Origin: Bacteroidales bacterium
GTDB taxonomy: Bacteria; Bacteroidota; Bacteroidia; Bacteroidales; UBA3663
Assembly: GCA_017561935.1 (NCBI GenBank)
Contig: JAFZBE010000017.1
Coordinates: 35,225 to 99,224 of the forward strand
DNA: 64,000 nt
Direction: 5' to 3'
Numbering within the stretch: position 1 is the stretch's first letter; every line of letters begins with the position of its first letter. This document shows, piece by piece, positions 8,501-16,066 of the stretch. Under the pieces are notes generated by a model that did not search any database, was not told where the DNA came from, and saw nothing but the letters and a program-made list of their open reading frames with translations. The position numbers and the translations under genes were made by a program.

Positions 8501-10201
8501 CGCTTTGTTAGTGAATACTTTACAATGGACTTCCGTAAGTTCATCGGCAAATATTTCAAGGAGGAACGACGAACTCAAATAGATCAGAATATCACTCCCG
8601 CCAAATATAAGAAATTGTTTGGCACTCTTTCTAAATGTCAGCTTGAAATCATCCAGGACAGCCAAACCAAATGCATCGTAGTGGCTGCAGGTCCCGGCAG
8701 CGGAAAGACCATGGTACTGGTTCATAAGCTGGCCTCATTGCTGCTGCTTGAAGATGTAAAACATGAGCAATTGCTAATGCTCACTTTCTCTCGCGCGGCG
8801 GCTACGGAATTCAAGAAGCGTCTTATTGATTTGGTGGGTGGAGCTGCACACTTTGTGGATATAAAGACATTCCATTCGTATAGTTTCGATTTGATAGGGA
8901 AACAGGGCAATTTGGAAGAGGCAGGAAGCGTAGTGAAACATGCTGCTGAGATGATAGAAAATGGAGAAGTTGAAGCAGCTAAGATTGCCAAGAGTGTGCT
9001 CGTCATTGATGAGGCACAGGACATGGGTGCCGATGATTTTCGCTTGGTTCAGGCTCTAATGCATCAAAATGAGGAGATGAGGGTCATCATGGTTGGTGAT
9101 GATGATCAGAATATCTATGCTTTTCGTGGCTCCGACTCTCGCTATATGCAATCCATGATTGAACAAGAGGGTTCCAAACTGTATGAAATGACCGACAACT
9201 ACCGTTCGACTCGAGCCATTGTGGAATGTGCAAATCGTTTTGTGATGCAAATACCGAATCGAATGAAGCTATCTCCCATCCGTTCTGTAACTTCTGAGGC
9301 TGGTTTGGTAAAACGATTGAAATCCTTTCAGGAAGCCGACCTAAAATCACCAGGCTCTATAGCAATACTTACACGAACCAATGAAGAGACCTTGCAAGTC
9401 GCTTATGAAGTTGAACAGCGTGGTTTACATGCCACTGTTGTTCAGTCGATGGGTGAATTTCGTTTTGGAAATTTAGCAGAAGTTCGATTCTTTCTGAAGA
9501 AAGTTTCGGCTTCCAACGGAGAGGTGTCAATATCGCAAGAACAATGGGAAAAGGCAAAACAACTCACACTCGAAACATATAAAACCAGTACATGCATAAA
9601 CGTCATGAAACGCTTCTTCTCTGATTTCGAGAAGACGCATAAGATTTATTATCACAGCGATTTACGCGAATTTGTCCTAGAATCCAATATCGAGGATTTC
9701 ATCACGACAGAAGGCAATTCAATCTTTGTTAGTACGATTCATAAAGCCAAAGGGCGTGAATTTGATACAGTTTATCTGATGTCTCCTGTGCCCGATCACA
9801 AAGTTGTTGATGATATGCGAGCTTATTATGTAGGACTCACACGAGCAAAGAAAACCCTGTTCCTATTGACAAACCCACCAAGTCAAACCTCTTCAGTATT
9901 TGTTGCATTAACTATGCGCGATGTCTTCCTCGATTTCTTCAAGCATCGTAAAGATGTCATACTTAGGCTCCGCAGTGGCGAGACTTTGAGCTATCGCGAT
10001 GGTTATTTGCTCAGCGTGCGAGGTGATAATGTTGCTCTACTTTCGAATGCAGGAAAGGAAAAATTAAAATTTTGGGAAGATAAGGGATATGTGGTCTCAG
10101 GAGCAAAAATAAGTTACGTGTTGGCATGGCGGCCTCAAGATTCAAACACTGACCATGCAGTCTGCTTGGCAAATATTGTACTGACGAGGAAGGAAGACTA
10201 G
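5501..10201 (+). CDS. DnaQ-type exonuclease / RecQ helicase / UvrD helicase fusion
   Basis: A 1566-residue cytoplasmic protein joining three DNA-processing modules. Residues 1-115 resemble a DEDD exonuclease: D6 and E8 in FIDTE, D56 in GHNIIGHD, D104 in PLNDA. The DEDDh histidine position (five before D104) is Asn99. A CxxCxxC cluster (C236, C239, C242) may bind zinc. A complete RecQ-type SF2 helicase follows: Walker A FPTGGGKS about 286-293, DEAH about 391, motif VI QEAGRAGRD about 580. I see no RecQ C-terminal four-cysteine domain; winged-helix-like stretches replace it. The C-terminal 500 residues are a compact UvrD/PcrA SF1 helicase: AAGPGSGKT near 1066, DEAQD at 1170, TIHKAKGREFD near 1412, GLTRAKK near 1445. 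Function is unknown to me; repair or defence are both plausible. It is AT-richer than the core genes. Confidence 0.88.
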   Translation: MIVFIDTEVSVQSKKVVDFGAIREDDASLHSRSQSEFLDFVSACDTICGHNIIGHDLKFVSLRNSPTIVDTLFLSPLLFPKRPYHHLVKDDKLQVEELNNPLNDAMKARHLFNDEVAAWGQLSPSKQEIYYQLLHDTPEFGGFFKHIAYTPSAQRSLWSRIMNLQPDLSQLIMKEYQGKVCSHADFNVLARQYPIELAYCLAVIGADDLFSITPPWVERNYPQVVNVMKQLRNHSCGECEYCRKQLDAHYGLKDLFGYDEFRIFDGVPMQQQAVESAIRGESLLTIFPTGGGKSLTFQLPALMAGRNVHGLTVVISPLQSLMKDQVDNLAARGISDVATINGLLDPIERAVAINQVEEGTANLLYIAPEMLRSKTIERLLMNRNVVRFVIDEAHCFSAWGHDFRVDYLYIGDFIRQLQEKKHQVQPIAVSCFTATAKQKVISDICDYFRSKLGLELKVFAANAERKNLRYSVLHADTVEEKYNLLRSLILGHNCSSIVYVSRTRHTRELTEHLVKDGINAFAFNGKMDADEKVRNQNAFMSGKAQVIVATSAFGMGVDKKDVGLVVHYDISDSLENYIQEAGRAGRDPNMLAECYVLYADSDLDKHFILLNQTKLSISEIQQVWKAIKDLTAKRQKVSCSPLDIARQAGWGEDIIDLETRIRAALAALEDAGFLCRGSNSPHLFATSIAVKNMDEARARLTRSPLFDEKTREEAARIIRSLISSRATADGRGAEAESRVDYLADRLGMDKATVIRNVNLMRQDGLLADNRDMQAWISKSTSQRNLDLLMKLEQFLLRQFTEEARRYNYKELNEEAIKAGLTYSNVKRLRRLLHFLMLKGYIYKQEHGITGIINVRLEASQEVSKRHFERRMDICRFIIDTICTGKDLSKDAVLVNFSVVELLQQYISKQQQDVFANDDKPTIADIEEALLYLTKTELMKIEGGFLVIYNTMQIDRLADRRARYGKEQYRLLDEFYKQRIRQIHIVGEFANLMVRDYDAALRFVSEYFTMDFRKFIGKYFKEERRTQIDQNITPAKYKKLFGTLSKCQLEIIQDSQTKCIVVAAGPGSGKTMVLVHKLASLLLLEDVKHEQLLMLTFSRAAATEFKKRLIDLVGGAAHFVDIKTFHSYSFDLIGKQGNLEEAGSVVKHAAEMIENGEVEAAKIAKSVLVIDEAQDMGADDFRLVQALMHQNEEMRVIMVGDDDQNIYAFRGSDSRYMQSMIEQEGSKLYEMTDNYRSTRAIVECANRFVMQIPNRMKLSPIRSVTSEAGLVKRLKSFQEADLKSPGSIAILTRTNEETLQVAYEVEQRGLHATVVQSMGEFRFGNLAEVRFFLKKVSASNGEVSISQEQWEKAKQLTLETYKTSTCINVMKRFFSDFEKTHKIYYHSDLREFVLESNIEDFITTEGNSIFVSTIHKAKGREFDTVYLMSPVPDHKVVDDMRAYYVGLTRAKKTLFLLTNPPSQTSSVFVALTMRDVFLDFFKHRKDVILRLRSGETLSYRDGYLLSVRGDNVALLSNAGKEKLKFWEDKGYVVSGAKISYVLAWRPQDSNTDHAVCLANIVLTRKED

Positions 10202-10267
10202 AATCAAATATTGGTCTTTCTATTAATTTGGGTAAATAGAATATTAAATGATAGATATTCTTATAAA

Positions 10268-10531
10268 ATGCCTAAGGTGATGATAGTAGATAAGATTATT
10301 TTTATCCTAAAGATAATAGCCACACTTGTCATTATTCTATTGGGTGTGTTTATGGCTGGCTTTTGTTTCGACAGCCCATCTTTAGCAACTAACATTAAAT
10401 TACTTGCCTCCGACATTTTCGGATGTGGCATAATAATTTTCGTTATATGGGTGAGCGACATATTCACGAAACCATCAAGAAATAAAAGACCACGTAAGTT
10501 TAACCATCACCCTTTTCGTCAAAGCGAATAA
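10268..10531 (+). CDS. Small two-helix membrane protein, unknown
   Basis: An 87-residue protein from the ATG at 10268; an in-frame TTG at 10211 would add 19 residues but is less likely. Two hydrophobic segments (about residues 11-32 and 47-65) predict a helical hairpin in the inner membrane, followed by a basic tail (SRNKRPRKFNHH). I do not recognise a family. It lies 66 bases after the helicase on the same strand in AT-rich DNA and may be co-transcribed with it. Confidence 0.5.
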   Translation: MPKVMIVDKIIFILKIIATLVIILLGVFMAGFCFDSPSLATNIKLLASDIFGCGIIIFVIWVSDIFTKPSRNKRPRKFNHHPFRQSE

Positions 10532-10590
10532 CAGGACAAGTATAGGACAAGTTCAATAGACTTCAAGGAGTTCAAGATAACTACCCCATC

Positions 10591-10643
10591 AAGCACCCGA
10601 ACAAGTACCCGAATAAGTACCCTTCAAGTACCCGAACAAGTAT
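10591..10643. repeat. 12-bp tandem repeats (AAGTACCCGAAC type)
   Basis: Four consecutive units: AAGCACCCGAAC, AAGTACCCGAAT, AAGTACCCTTC (one base short) and AAGTACCCGAAC, with a fifth starting as AAGTAT. Two AGGACAAGT words precede them at about 10533-10551. The array ends just before the start of the VbhA-like gene and occupies most of the 123-base gap. Confidence 0.85.
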
Positions 10644-10654
10644 AAAATGATAAT

Positions 10655-10969
10655 ATGAACGAAGAACATTATATCAACTTTGACAAGTATTTAAATTCAG
10701 GAGATCCAAAAAAGCGGGAACGTGCTGAAGCATGGCGCGTGGCTATAGGTTTGCAGGCTGTGGACAGGCTTACGGTTTCTGACTATCTCATTGATTTAGC
10801 TCGAAAGAATATTGAAGGAGAGCTAACAATTGATGAGGTGAACGAGCTGCTGAACAAGCATTACGAAGAGAAAAGGAAACTCAAAGCATATTGGGAACAG
10901 TATGAAACTTATACCAGAATTGATGAAGTGCCCGATCCTATAGCGGCTAAAAGAGGACGACCTATTTAA
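10655..10969 (+). CDS. VbhA-like antitoxin family protein without Fic partner
   Basis: A 104-residue soluble, helical protein. The central stretch, VDRLTVSDYLIDLARKNIEG followed by ELTIDEVNELL, resembles the three-helix VbhA antitoxin domain that in other bacteria blocks the active site of a Fic-domain AMP-transferase; Bacteroidales have many small proteins of this type beside fic genes. The canonical inhibitory glutamate context (S/T-x3-E-G/N) is present only in part: IEG is there but Arg occupies the S/T position. No Fic gene is nearby. The ending (AAKRGRPI) is basic. The assignment is from pattern memory, so moderate. Confidence 0.55.
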   Translation: MNEEHYINFDKYLNSGDPKKRERAEAWRVAIGLQAVDRLTVSDYLIDLARKNIEGELTIDEVNELLNKHYEEKRKLKAYWEQYETYTRIDEVPDPIAAKRGRPI

Positions 10970-10992
10970 ACCGATAATGAATATAGTAAATT

Positions 10993-11253
10993 ATGGAAAC
11001 GATAATGCAATTTCTGAAAGAGAATTATGAAATGGTCTGCCTGCTACTCGGTATGGTGGGCGTGGTGTTGGCCGTCATTTCTTTGGTGGATGAGTTGAAG
11101 AAGAAGAAGGAGAGGAAGGAAAAAGAGAAGAAGGTGAAGGAGGAAAAGGAGAAGGAAATAGAGAAGGTAAAAGAGGAGAAGAAGGAAGTTGAGGAGGAGA
11201 AGAAAGAAGTTGAGGAAGTGGAGAAGGAAGCAAAAGAGGAACATAAGAAGTGA
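10993..11253 (+). CDS. Membrane-anchored Lys/Glu-rich coiled-coil protein
   Basis: An 86-residue protein with one hydrophobic segment (about residues 13-32, MVCLLLGMVGVVLAVISL) and then about 50 residues made almost entirely of Lys, Glu and Val, which should form a long charged helix or coiled coil on the cytoplasmic side. The DNA of this tail is nearly pure purine on the plus strand. It begins 23 bases after the VbhA-like gene and ends 18 bases before the acyltransferase. No family is recognised; it could be a scaffold or a small regulator of a membrane partner. Confidence 0.55.
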   Translation: METIMQFLKENYEMVCLLLGMVGVVLAVISLVDELKKKKERKEKEKKVKEEKEKEIEKVKEEKKEVEEEKKEVEEVEKEAKEEHKK

Positions 11254-11271
11254 TTCTCGGGCCTAATATTT

Positions 11272-12360
11272 ATGACACGATACGAGAGTGATAAACTGAG
11301 ATTGATCGGCTTTATCTGTATTGTTTTAGTCCTTTATATCCATTCGAACTTCCATTATTCAAATGCAGAGGTGGGTGGCATGACGATGTACGACTATCTG
11401 CAGGAAGGGATTTCGGAAATGTTGGGAAGACTGGCTGTGCCTATTTTTTTCGCAATATCTGGATTCCTGTTCTTTAGAAATGCCGAGACCATGCAGATTG
11501 TCTTGAAGAAACGGCGCAGAAGAGTAAAGACAATCCTCGTCCCTTATATCCTTGCTGCCTTGTTCCTGCCTTGTGTCTATTTGATACTGAAACTATCGGG
11601 TGCATGGGATTTCCTGGTGTCGAAGTCATTCAGTTATCTTTCCGACACCTGGTGGATGTTGTTATGCAGGGTTTTCCTTTACAATCTGCCCGATAATGTC
11701 CCCTTTGCTGTCCAGCTATGGTTTTTGCGCGATCTCATCATCGTGGTGTTCTTCACGCCTATTCTATGGAGGCTGAAACAAACGAGGTTCGGGTTGGAGG
11801 TGTTGATGGCAATATTGTTCGTTCTGTCGTTGTTCGATCTGAAGTATCTTCCCATCAAGGCGTTCTTCTGGTTTTGTTTTGGGACCAAATATTTGCGGAA
11901 GGTGCGAAAAGGTTCTTGGGCAACTGTTGGCATTGTACTATTCTGCATCGTGAGTCTTCTCCAAATGGTTTTTCCCCATGAGGGATGGAGGTTTTTCGAG
12001 ATTCCAATCATCGCCCTCGGGATGCTGAGCGTATGGTCGGGTTATGACAAGCTGGTTCCCGATTCTTTCTCGTTGACATCGCATAAAAAGCTTGACCTCA
12101 TGTGCCAAAGCACTTTCTATATCTATCTATATCATTTGCCCTTGCTGCTCATCGTTGGCAAGTTGATCATGTTGGTTTATCGCTCTGAGTTGACTTGCAT
12201 GTTTGCATATCTTGTTTCTCCATGGATCACGATTCTCTGTCTGGTGGCGATAGCCCTATTGCTCAATAGGTATCTGCCGAAGTTCTATTCGGTATTGGTG
12301 GGTGGACGTGTGTTCAATCGAGGAATCCGCTATCACAAGTGGGTTGAGGGGAATAGGTGA
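11272..12360 (+). CDS. Acyltransferase family 3 (OafA-like)
   Basis: A 362-residue multi-spanning inner-membrane protein that probably transfers acetyl or other acyl groups onto a surface glycan. The start has the family pattern: DKLRLIGFICIVLVLYIHSN with the conserved His of helix 1, then the LAVPIFFAISGFLFF segment and an Arg-rich loop (KKRRRRVKTILVPYIL). About ten hydrophobic segments follow. This is the first gene of the long polysaccharide cluster, whose genes all face the same way and are tightly packed. The acyl donor and acceptor cannot be told from sequence. Confidence 0.85.
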   Translation: MTRYESDKLRLIGFICIVLVLYIHSNFHYSNAEVGGMTMYDYLQEGISEMLGRLAVPIFFAISGFLFFRNAETMQIVLKKRRRRVKTILVPYILAALFLPCVYLILKLSGAWDFLVSKSFSYLSDTWWMLLCRVFLYNLPDNVPFAVQLWFLRDLIIVVFFTPILWRLKQTRFGLEVLMAILFVLSLFDLKYLPIKAFFWFCFGTKYLRKVRKGSWATVGIVLFCIVSLLQMVFPHEGWRFFEIPIIALGMLSVWSGYDKLVPDSFSLTSHKKLDLMCQSTFYIYLYHLPLLLIVGKLIMLVYRSELTCMFAYLVSPWITILCLVAIALLLNRYLPKFYSVLVGGRVFNRGIRYHKWVEGNR

Positions 12361-12382
12361 GAACTTTCCATTTTTTTAGAAA

Positions 12383-13477
12383 TTGGTCGTTAATATTCTT
12401 GCATCACATAGATTCCACCTTTTGGACTTGGCAAGAGAATTGTCAAGACTAGGGAATGATGTGCGTTTCTATTCGTACGTGCCTGCCAAGAGATGTTCAG
12501 AATTTGGATTAGACAAGTCTTTGTGTGCCTCGTTTCTGTGGCTTGTTTGGCCATTCTTTGCATTGGCAAAGATTGCACCGAAAGGGTGGCAGGATAACAT
12601 TGTTTGGTATAGGAATCTATTGATTGATTGGTATGTTAGTAGGACGATGCGGAAATGTGATGTCTGCATAGGAATTGGAACGGTTTATGTCAAGGCATTT
12701 GAGACGGCTAAAAAGAACGGAGCAACAGCCATCCTAGAGTGGGGCAGCAAACATATTGAAGAGCAAAGAAAACAATTCGGATATAATAAGGATTACTCTG
12801 TGCGAACTTTGCAAAGGGAGTTGAAGCAGTATGAAGTATGTAACTATATTTCCATTCCCGCAACGCATGTAATGGAGAGTTTCCTGAAGCATGGTATACT
12901 AGAAAGCAAACTCCTCGTGAATCATTATGGCGTGGATTTATCAGAGTTCCATCCTACTTCTTGCAGCAAAGAGTATGATTTGATTTATGTGGGAGGTTGG
13001 AGATACGAGAAGGGATGTGATTTGCTAACATCGCTATGCCAACAATATGGCTACACACTCCTTCATGTTGGCGCTTTGGTGAACATCGATTTTCCGAAGC
13101 TATCATGCATGACACATCGTGATCCAGTTGATCAGAATGAATTGGTAAACTATTATGCCAAGGCACGTGTCTTTGTGCTGCCATCGAGAGCTGAAGGTAT
13201 GGCTTTGGTGCAGGCACAGGCGATAGCATGTGGTTTGCCTGTTGTTTGTTCGAAAGAAACAGGAGGTTCGGACTTGCGGGCGGAACTAAGTGATAAGAAG
13301 TGGATTATTGAAATGGAAGACTTATCTAATGAAGCACTTCTTGAAGCTGTCGATAAGGGGTTGGAATTGGCTAACACACAACAAGGCATCAGAAACTATG
13401 CAGGAGAGGATATGAAATTCCTCTCTTGGGAAGAATATGGAACAAGATATTCAGAAGAACTTAATAGAATCAGATAA
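12383..13477 (+). CDS. Glycosyltransferase family 4 (GT-B fold)
   Basis: A 364-residue cytoplasmic glycosyltransferase, probably adding a sugar to the lipid-linked repeat unit. The likely start is a TTG, since the frame opens with the Rossmann-like start VVNILASHRFHLLDLARELSRLGNDV and no ATG lies nearby upstream. The C-terminal nucleotide-sugar domain shows DLIYVGGWRYEKGCDLL, VFVLPSRAEGMALV and ACGLPVV. In the usual E-x7-E motif the second Glu is Gln (EGMALVQAQ), a departure from most GT4 enzymes. Its 3' end overlaps the next gene by 41 bases. Confidence 0.83.
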   Translation: MVVNILASHRFHLLDLARELSRLGNDVRFYSYVPAKRCSEFGLDKSLCASFLWLVWPFFALAKIAPKGWQDNIVWYRNLLIDWYVSRTMRKCDVCIGIGTVYVKAFETAKKNGATAILEWGSKHIEEQRKQFGYNKDYSVRTLQRELKQYEVCNYISIPATHVMESFLKHGILESKLLVNHYGVDLSEFHPTSCSKEYDLIYVGGWRYEKGCDLLTSLCQQYGYTLLHVGALVNIDFPKLSCMTHRDPVDQNELVNYYAKARVFVLPSRAEGMALVQAQAIACGLPVVCSKETGGSDLRAELSDKKWIIEMEDLSNEALLEAVDKGLELANTQQGIRNYAGEDMKFLSWEEYGTRYSEELNRIR

Positions 13478-15059
13478 GAAGGTTAGGATTTGGCGTCTTC
13501 GTGTTTTCAGAGGATTGAATCAGGCTTTTCTCTGGATATTGAAGGGCTATCTTGTCATGTCTGTGATTGAGTTGGTTTTCTTTCCATCACTAGATATTGC
13601 ATTTGGATTGTTAGTGTCGTACTTGGGTATTTCACTAACGAGACAGACTTTGTGCCGCTCGCACAAATTGCTTTATCATACTGTCTCTACTTCGTCTTTG
13701 TTGTTTTTTTGCTTGTTCTTCGATGTATTGCCTCTCCCTGCCACCTTGATGGAGTTAAAGCCGATAACGTACAATATGAGAAATCCGTATGGTACGTTCT
13801 TTTATCTGATATTACTACAATGTATTCTCTTAATAATACATACAATTTATGTAAAATTGACGAAAAACAAAAATATAGTAAGGAACTATCTTTATCGTTT
13901 CGGCTTCTTTAAGAGTCTATCAAGTCAGGAAGTGTGGTTCTTAATTTTGGGATCACTTTTTTGGTACGCATACGTGATGCTGACTAAAGGACTTTACACG
14001 GAGGAGAATTTGAATGTAAATTCCCGTTTCGGTATAGCAGAGTGGGCCATCAATTTGTTTTTCTCGAGCTATTATCAGTGCGTATTTATCTTCTATTTCA
14101 GAAGATTCAACAATATCAAAGGGAAATATAAGATAAATCATCTTCTGATATTTATTCTAGCTATGACAATATTCGTCATAGGCATTGGCACCAATATGAG
14201 AACAGCTGCGATTACGGTTTTTGCAAACGCAGCTTTTTCGATGGTTCTTTACTTCCTATTTTTTACTGACCAAAGAGAAGCATTCTTTAGAGCGAGATAT
14301 GTTGTCCCTCTTTGTGTCATATTTGTTTTCTTTGCAGGTCCTTTCCAGTCCATTTCGGAATCTATGGTTTCAGTTCGAGACAATCGGTCGGGAAAGAATG
14401 CCATAGAAATAATTGAGATGACGATGAATAATAGAGGGCAAGAAGAAGATGAAACTTCAGAATTGGTAACGAAAGAGTATTCTTCGATGGAATGGGATGA
14501 GAGATATCTGAGCAGCGATTTGTTCAATCGTTTTTGTAGTTTGAAGATTCTTGATGAGACAATATTCCATGCAAGCCGACTGAATAGTGCAGATAGACAA
14601 AAGATGAGGTATAGTTTCTACGAAAAAATCCTTGACCAATTACCTGGCGTAATTAAACGTAAGATAGGAATGAGAGTGACATACGACGAGAGGCAATATT
14701 CATTGTCTGATTTGTTGTATTATCTTTCGGTAGAAGGCAGAACATATCTTGGTGGCATCAAAATTGGTTCGTTGCAGGGATTAGGTCTGGCACTTTTCGG
14801 CTATTGGTTCCCACTTGTTCTTATTCCTCTTTATCTCGTTGTCTTTTATTTGATGGATTCGATTCTTTTATTTAAGAATGGCCGTATCATCTTCCCGTTG
14901 TTTTTCTTTGCAGGAATGATGGATTACCTTGCATTGTTCAGTGACAGGCATTTCTATCTTTTCGAGATGCGATTTATATTCAGAGGTTTTTGGGAGACAG
15001 TTATAGTTTATATCATTACCATCAACATCATCAAACGGCTTCCATTCCTTAAGCATTGA
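13437..15059 (+). CDS. O-antigen polymerase-like membrane protein (Wzy type)
   Basis: A 540-residue integral membrane protein with roughly 11-13 hydrophobic segments and one large hydrophilic loop (about residues 310-440, with an acidic EEDETSEL stretch), the layout of Wzy polymerases that join repeat units in the periplasm. Wzy proteins share little sequence, so the call rests on topology and context: it sits between a GT4 and further glycosyltransferases. The DNA is distinctly AT-rich, which fits acquisition from elsewhere. It starts inside the preceding gene (41-base overlap) and ends one base before the next. Confidence 0.68.
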   Translation: MEQDIQKNLIESDKKVRIWRLRVFRGLNQAFLWILKGYLVMSVIELVFFPSLDIAFGLLVSYLGISLTRQTLCRSHKLLYHTVSTSSLLFFCLFFDVLPLPATLMELKPITYNMRNPYGTFFYLILLQCILLIIHTIYVKLTKNKNIVRNYLYRFGFFKSLSSQEVWFLILGSLFWYAYVMLTKGLYTEENLNVNSRFGIAEWAINLFFSSYYQCVFIFYFRRFNNIKGKYKINHLLIFILAMTIFVIGIGTNMRTAAITVFANAAFSMVLYFLFFTDQREAFFRARYVVPLCVIFVFFAGPFQSISESMVSVRDNRSGKNAIEIIEMTMNNRGQEEDETSELVTKEYSSMEWDERYLSSDLFNRFCSLKILDETIFHASRLNSADRQKMRYSFYEKILDQLPGVIKRKIGMRVTYDERQYSLSDLLYYLSVEGRTYLGGIKIGSLQGLGLALFGYWFPLVLIPLYLVVFYLMDSILLFKNGRIIFPLFFFAGMMDYLALFSDRHFYLFEMRFIFRGFWETVIVYIITINIIKRLPFLKH

Positions 15060-15060
15060 T

Positions 15061-16059
15061 ATGAAATTCAAGGATTTTTCCATTCGTGTGCTCAAGCATG
15101 GATATAGAAAGGTGACTCGTAAGCAGTTCCTTAATCCTGAATGTGACTGCAATCGTCAATCTTCGAATGATAAGGTTTTCAAATTGTTGTCTTCGGGAAA
15201 TCCTTGTATGATTTCAAGGTTTGGCACGACAGAGATTAATTGTATCAACAATTATCTTTGCATCCATAGCAATCGTCCTTTTTTCAGGAAGTGTCTTGAT
15301 TATATCACGGATTATACTCATACCCCTTGGTGGAATGAGGGCCATTTTCGATATATGAATCTATGGTCGGGAATATTCCCAGAGGGTAAAGATACTGCTG
15401 AGCGTTTCTCGAAACGTTATCTTCAGGACATACCCGAAATAGATTTGCTGGTATCCCATCAGTATTATGAGAAATTTATGCCGCTTCGTGCAGGAATCCC
15501 CAAGATACAGTTGGAGATGCTTTATCCCTTCTTCGTAGAACGTCCTTGGACACGATTATTGAAAGGAAAGAAAGTCTTGGTAATTCATCCTTTCGTCAAC
15601 ACAATCAAGCAGCAGTATGCTAAGAGGGAACAGCTTTTTCAGAACAAAGATATTCTTCCCGATTTTGAACTTATTACCTTAAAGGCTGTTCAGACAATTG
15701 CTGGAAACAAGTCGGAGTTCAAGGATTGGTTTGAGGCCCTTGCCTTTATGGAGCAACAAATAGACGTGATAGATTTCGATATTGCATTGATAGGATGCGG
15801 CGCTTATGGAATGCCTTTAGCTGCGCATGTGAAACGGATAGGGAAGCAAGCCGTACATATTGCAGGAGGGCTGCAGTTACTCTTTGGTATCAAGGGCAAA
15901 CGTTGGACAGAGGAGCATATCGGCACCTTCGAATATCGTCCAGGCGTTGTCCTTTCGTGGGACTATCGAGCCTTGTTCAATGAGAATTGGTGCTTCCCAT
16001 TGGCGATAGATAAGCCAAACAATGCTGAAGTTGTAGAAGGTGGTTGTTATTGGAAATGA
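15061..16059 (+). CDS. Putative GT-D-fold glycosyltransferase
   Basis: A 332-residue soluble protein. An early MISRFGTTEIN motif recalls the RFGDGE signature of the GT-D fold (DUF1792) glycosyltransferases, and the C-terminal ALIGCGAYGMPLAAHVKRIG with HIAGGLQLLFGIKGKRW is a conserved ending I associate with polysaccharide-cluster proteins of that type. The first Asp of the canonical motif is Thr, so metal binding may differ. Its position between the polymerase and two GT2 genes supports a role in building the repeat unit. Assignment is moderate. Confidence 0.55.
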   Translation: MKFKDFSIRVLKHGYRKVTRKQFLNPECDCNRQSSNDKVFKLLSSGNPCMISRFGTTEINCINNYLCIHSNRPFFRKCLDYITDYTHTPWWNEGHFRYMNLWSGIFPEGKDTAERFSKRYLQDIPEIDLLVSHQYYEKFMPLRAGIPKIQLEMLYPFFVERPWTRLLKGKKVLVIHPFVNTIKQQYAKREQLFQNKDILPDFELITLKAVQTIAGNKSEFKDWFEALAFMEQQIDVIDFDIALIGCGAYGMPLAAHVKRIGKQAVHIAGGLQLLFGIKGKRWTEEHIGTFEYRPGVVLSWDYRALFNENWCFPLAIDKPNNAEVVEGGCYWK

Positions 16060-16066
16060 ACAAAGC

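Noticed and set aside
11044..11244. Leu/Phe-rich open frame opposite the Lys/Glu-rich gene
   Set aside because: The antisense of a purine-only strand automatically codes for Leu/Phe runs; no independent support.
10268..11253. Classical toxin-antitoxin pair formed by the small genes
   Set aside because: Only the VbhA-like protein has a toxin-antitoxin resemblance; neither neighbour resembles a Fic or other known toxin, so I report the antitoxin-like gene alone.
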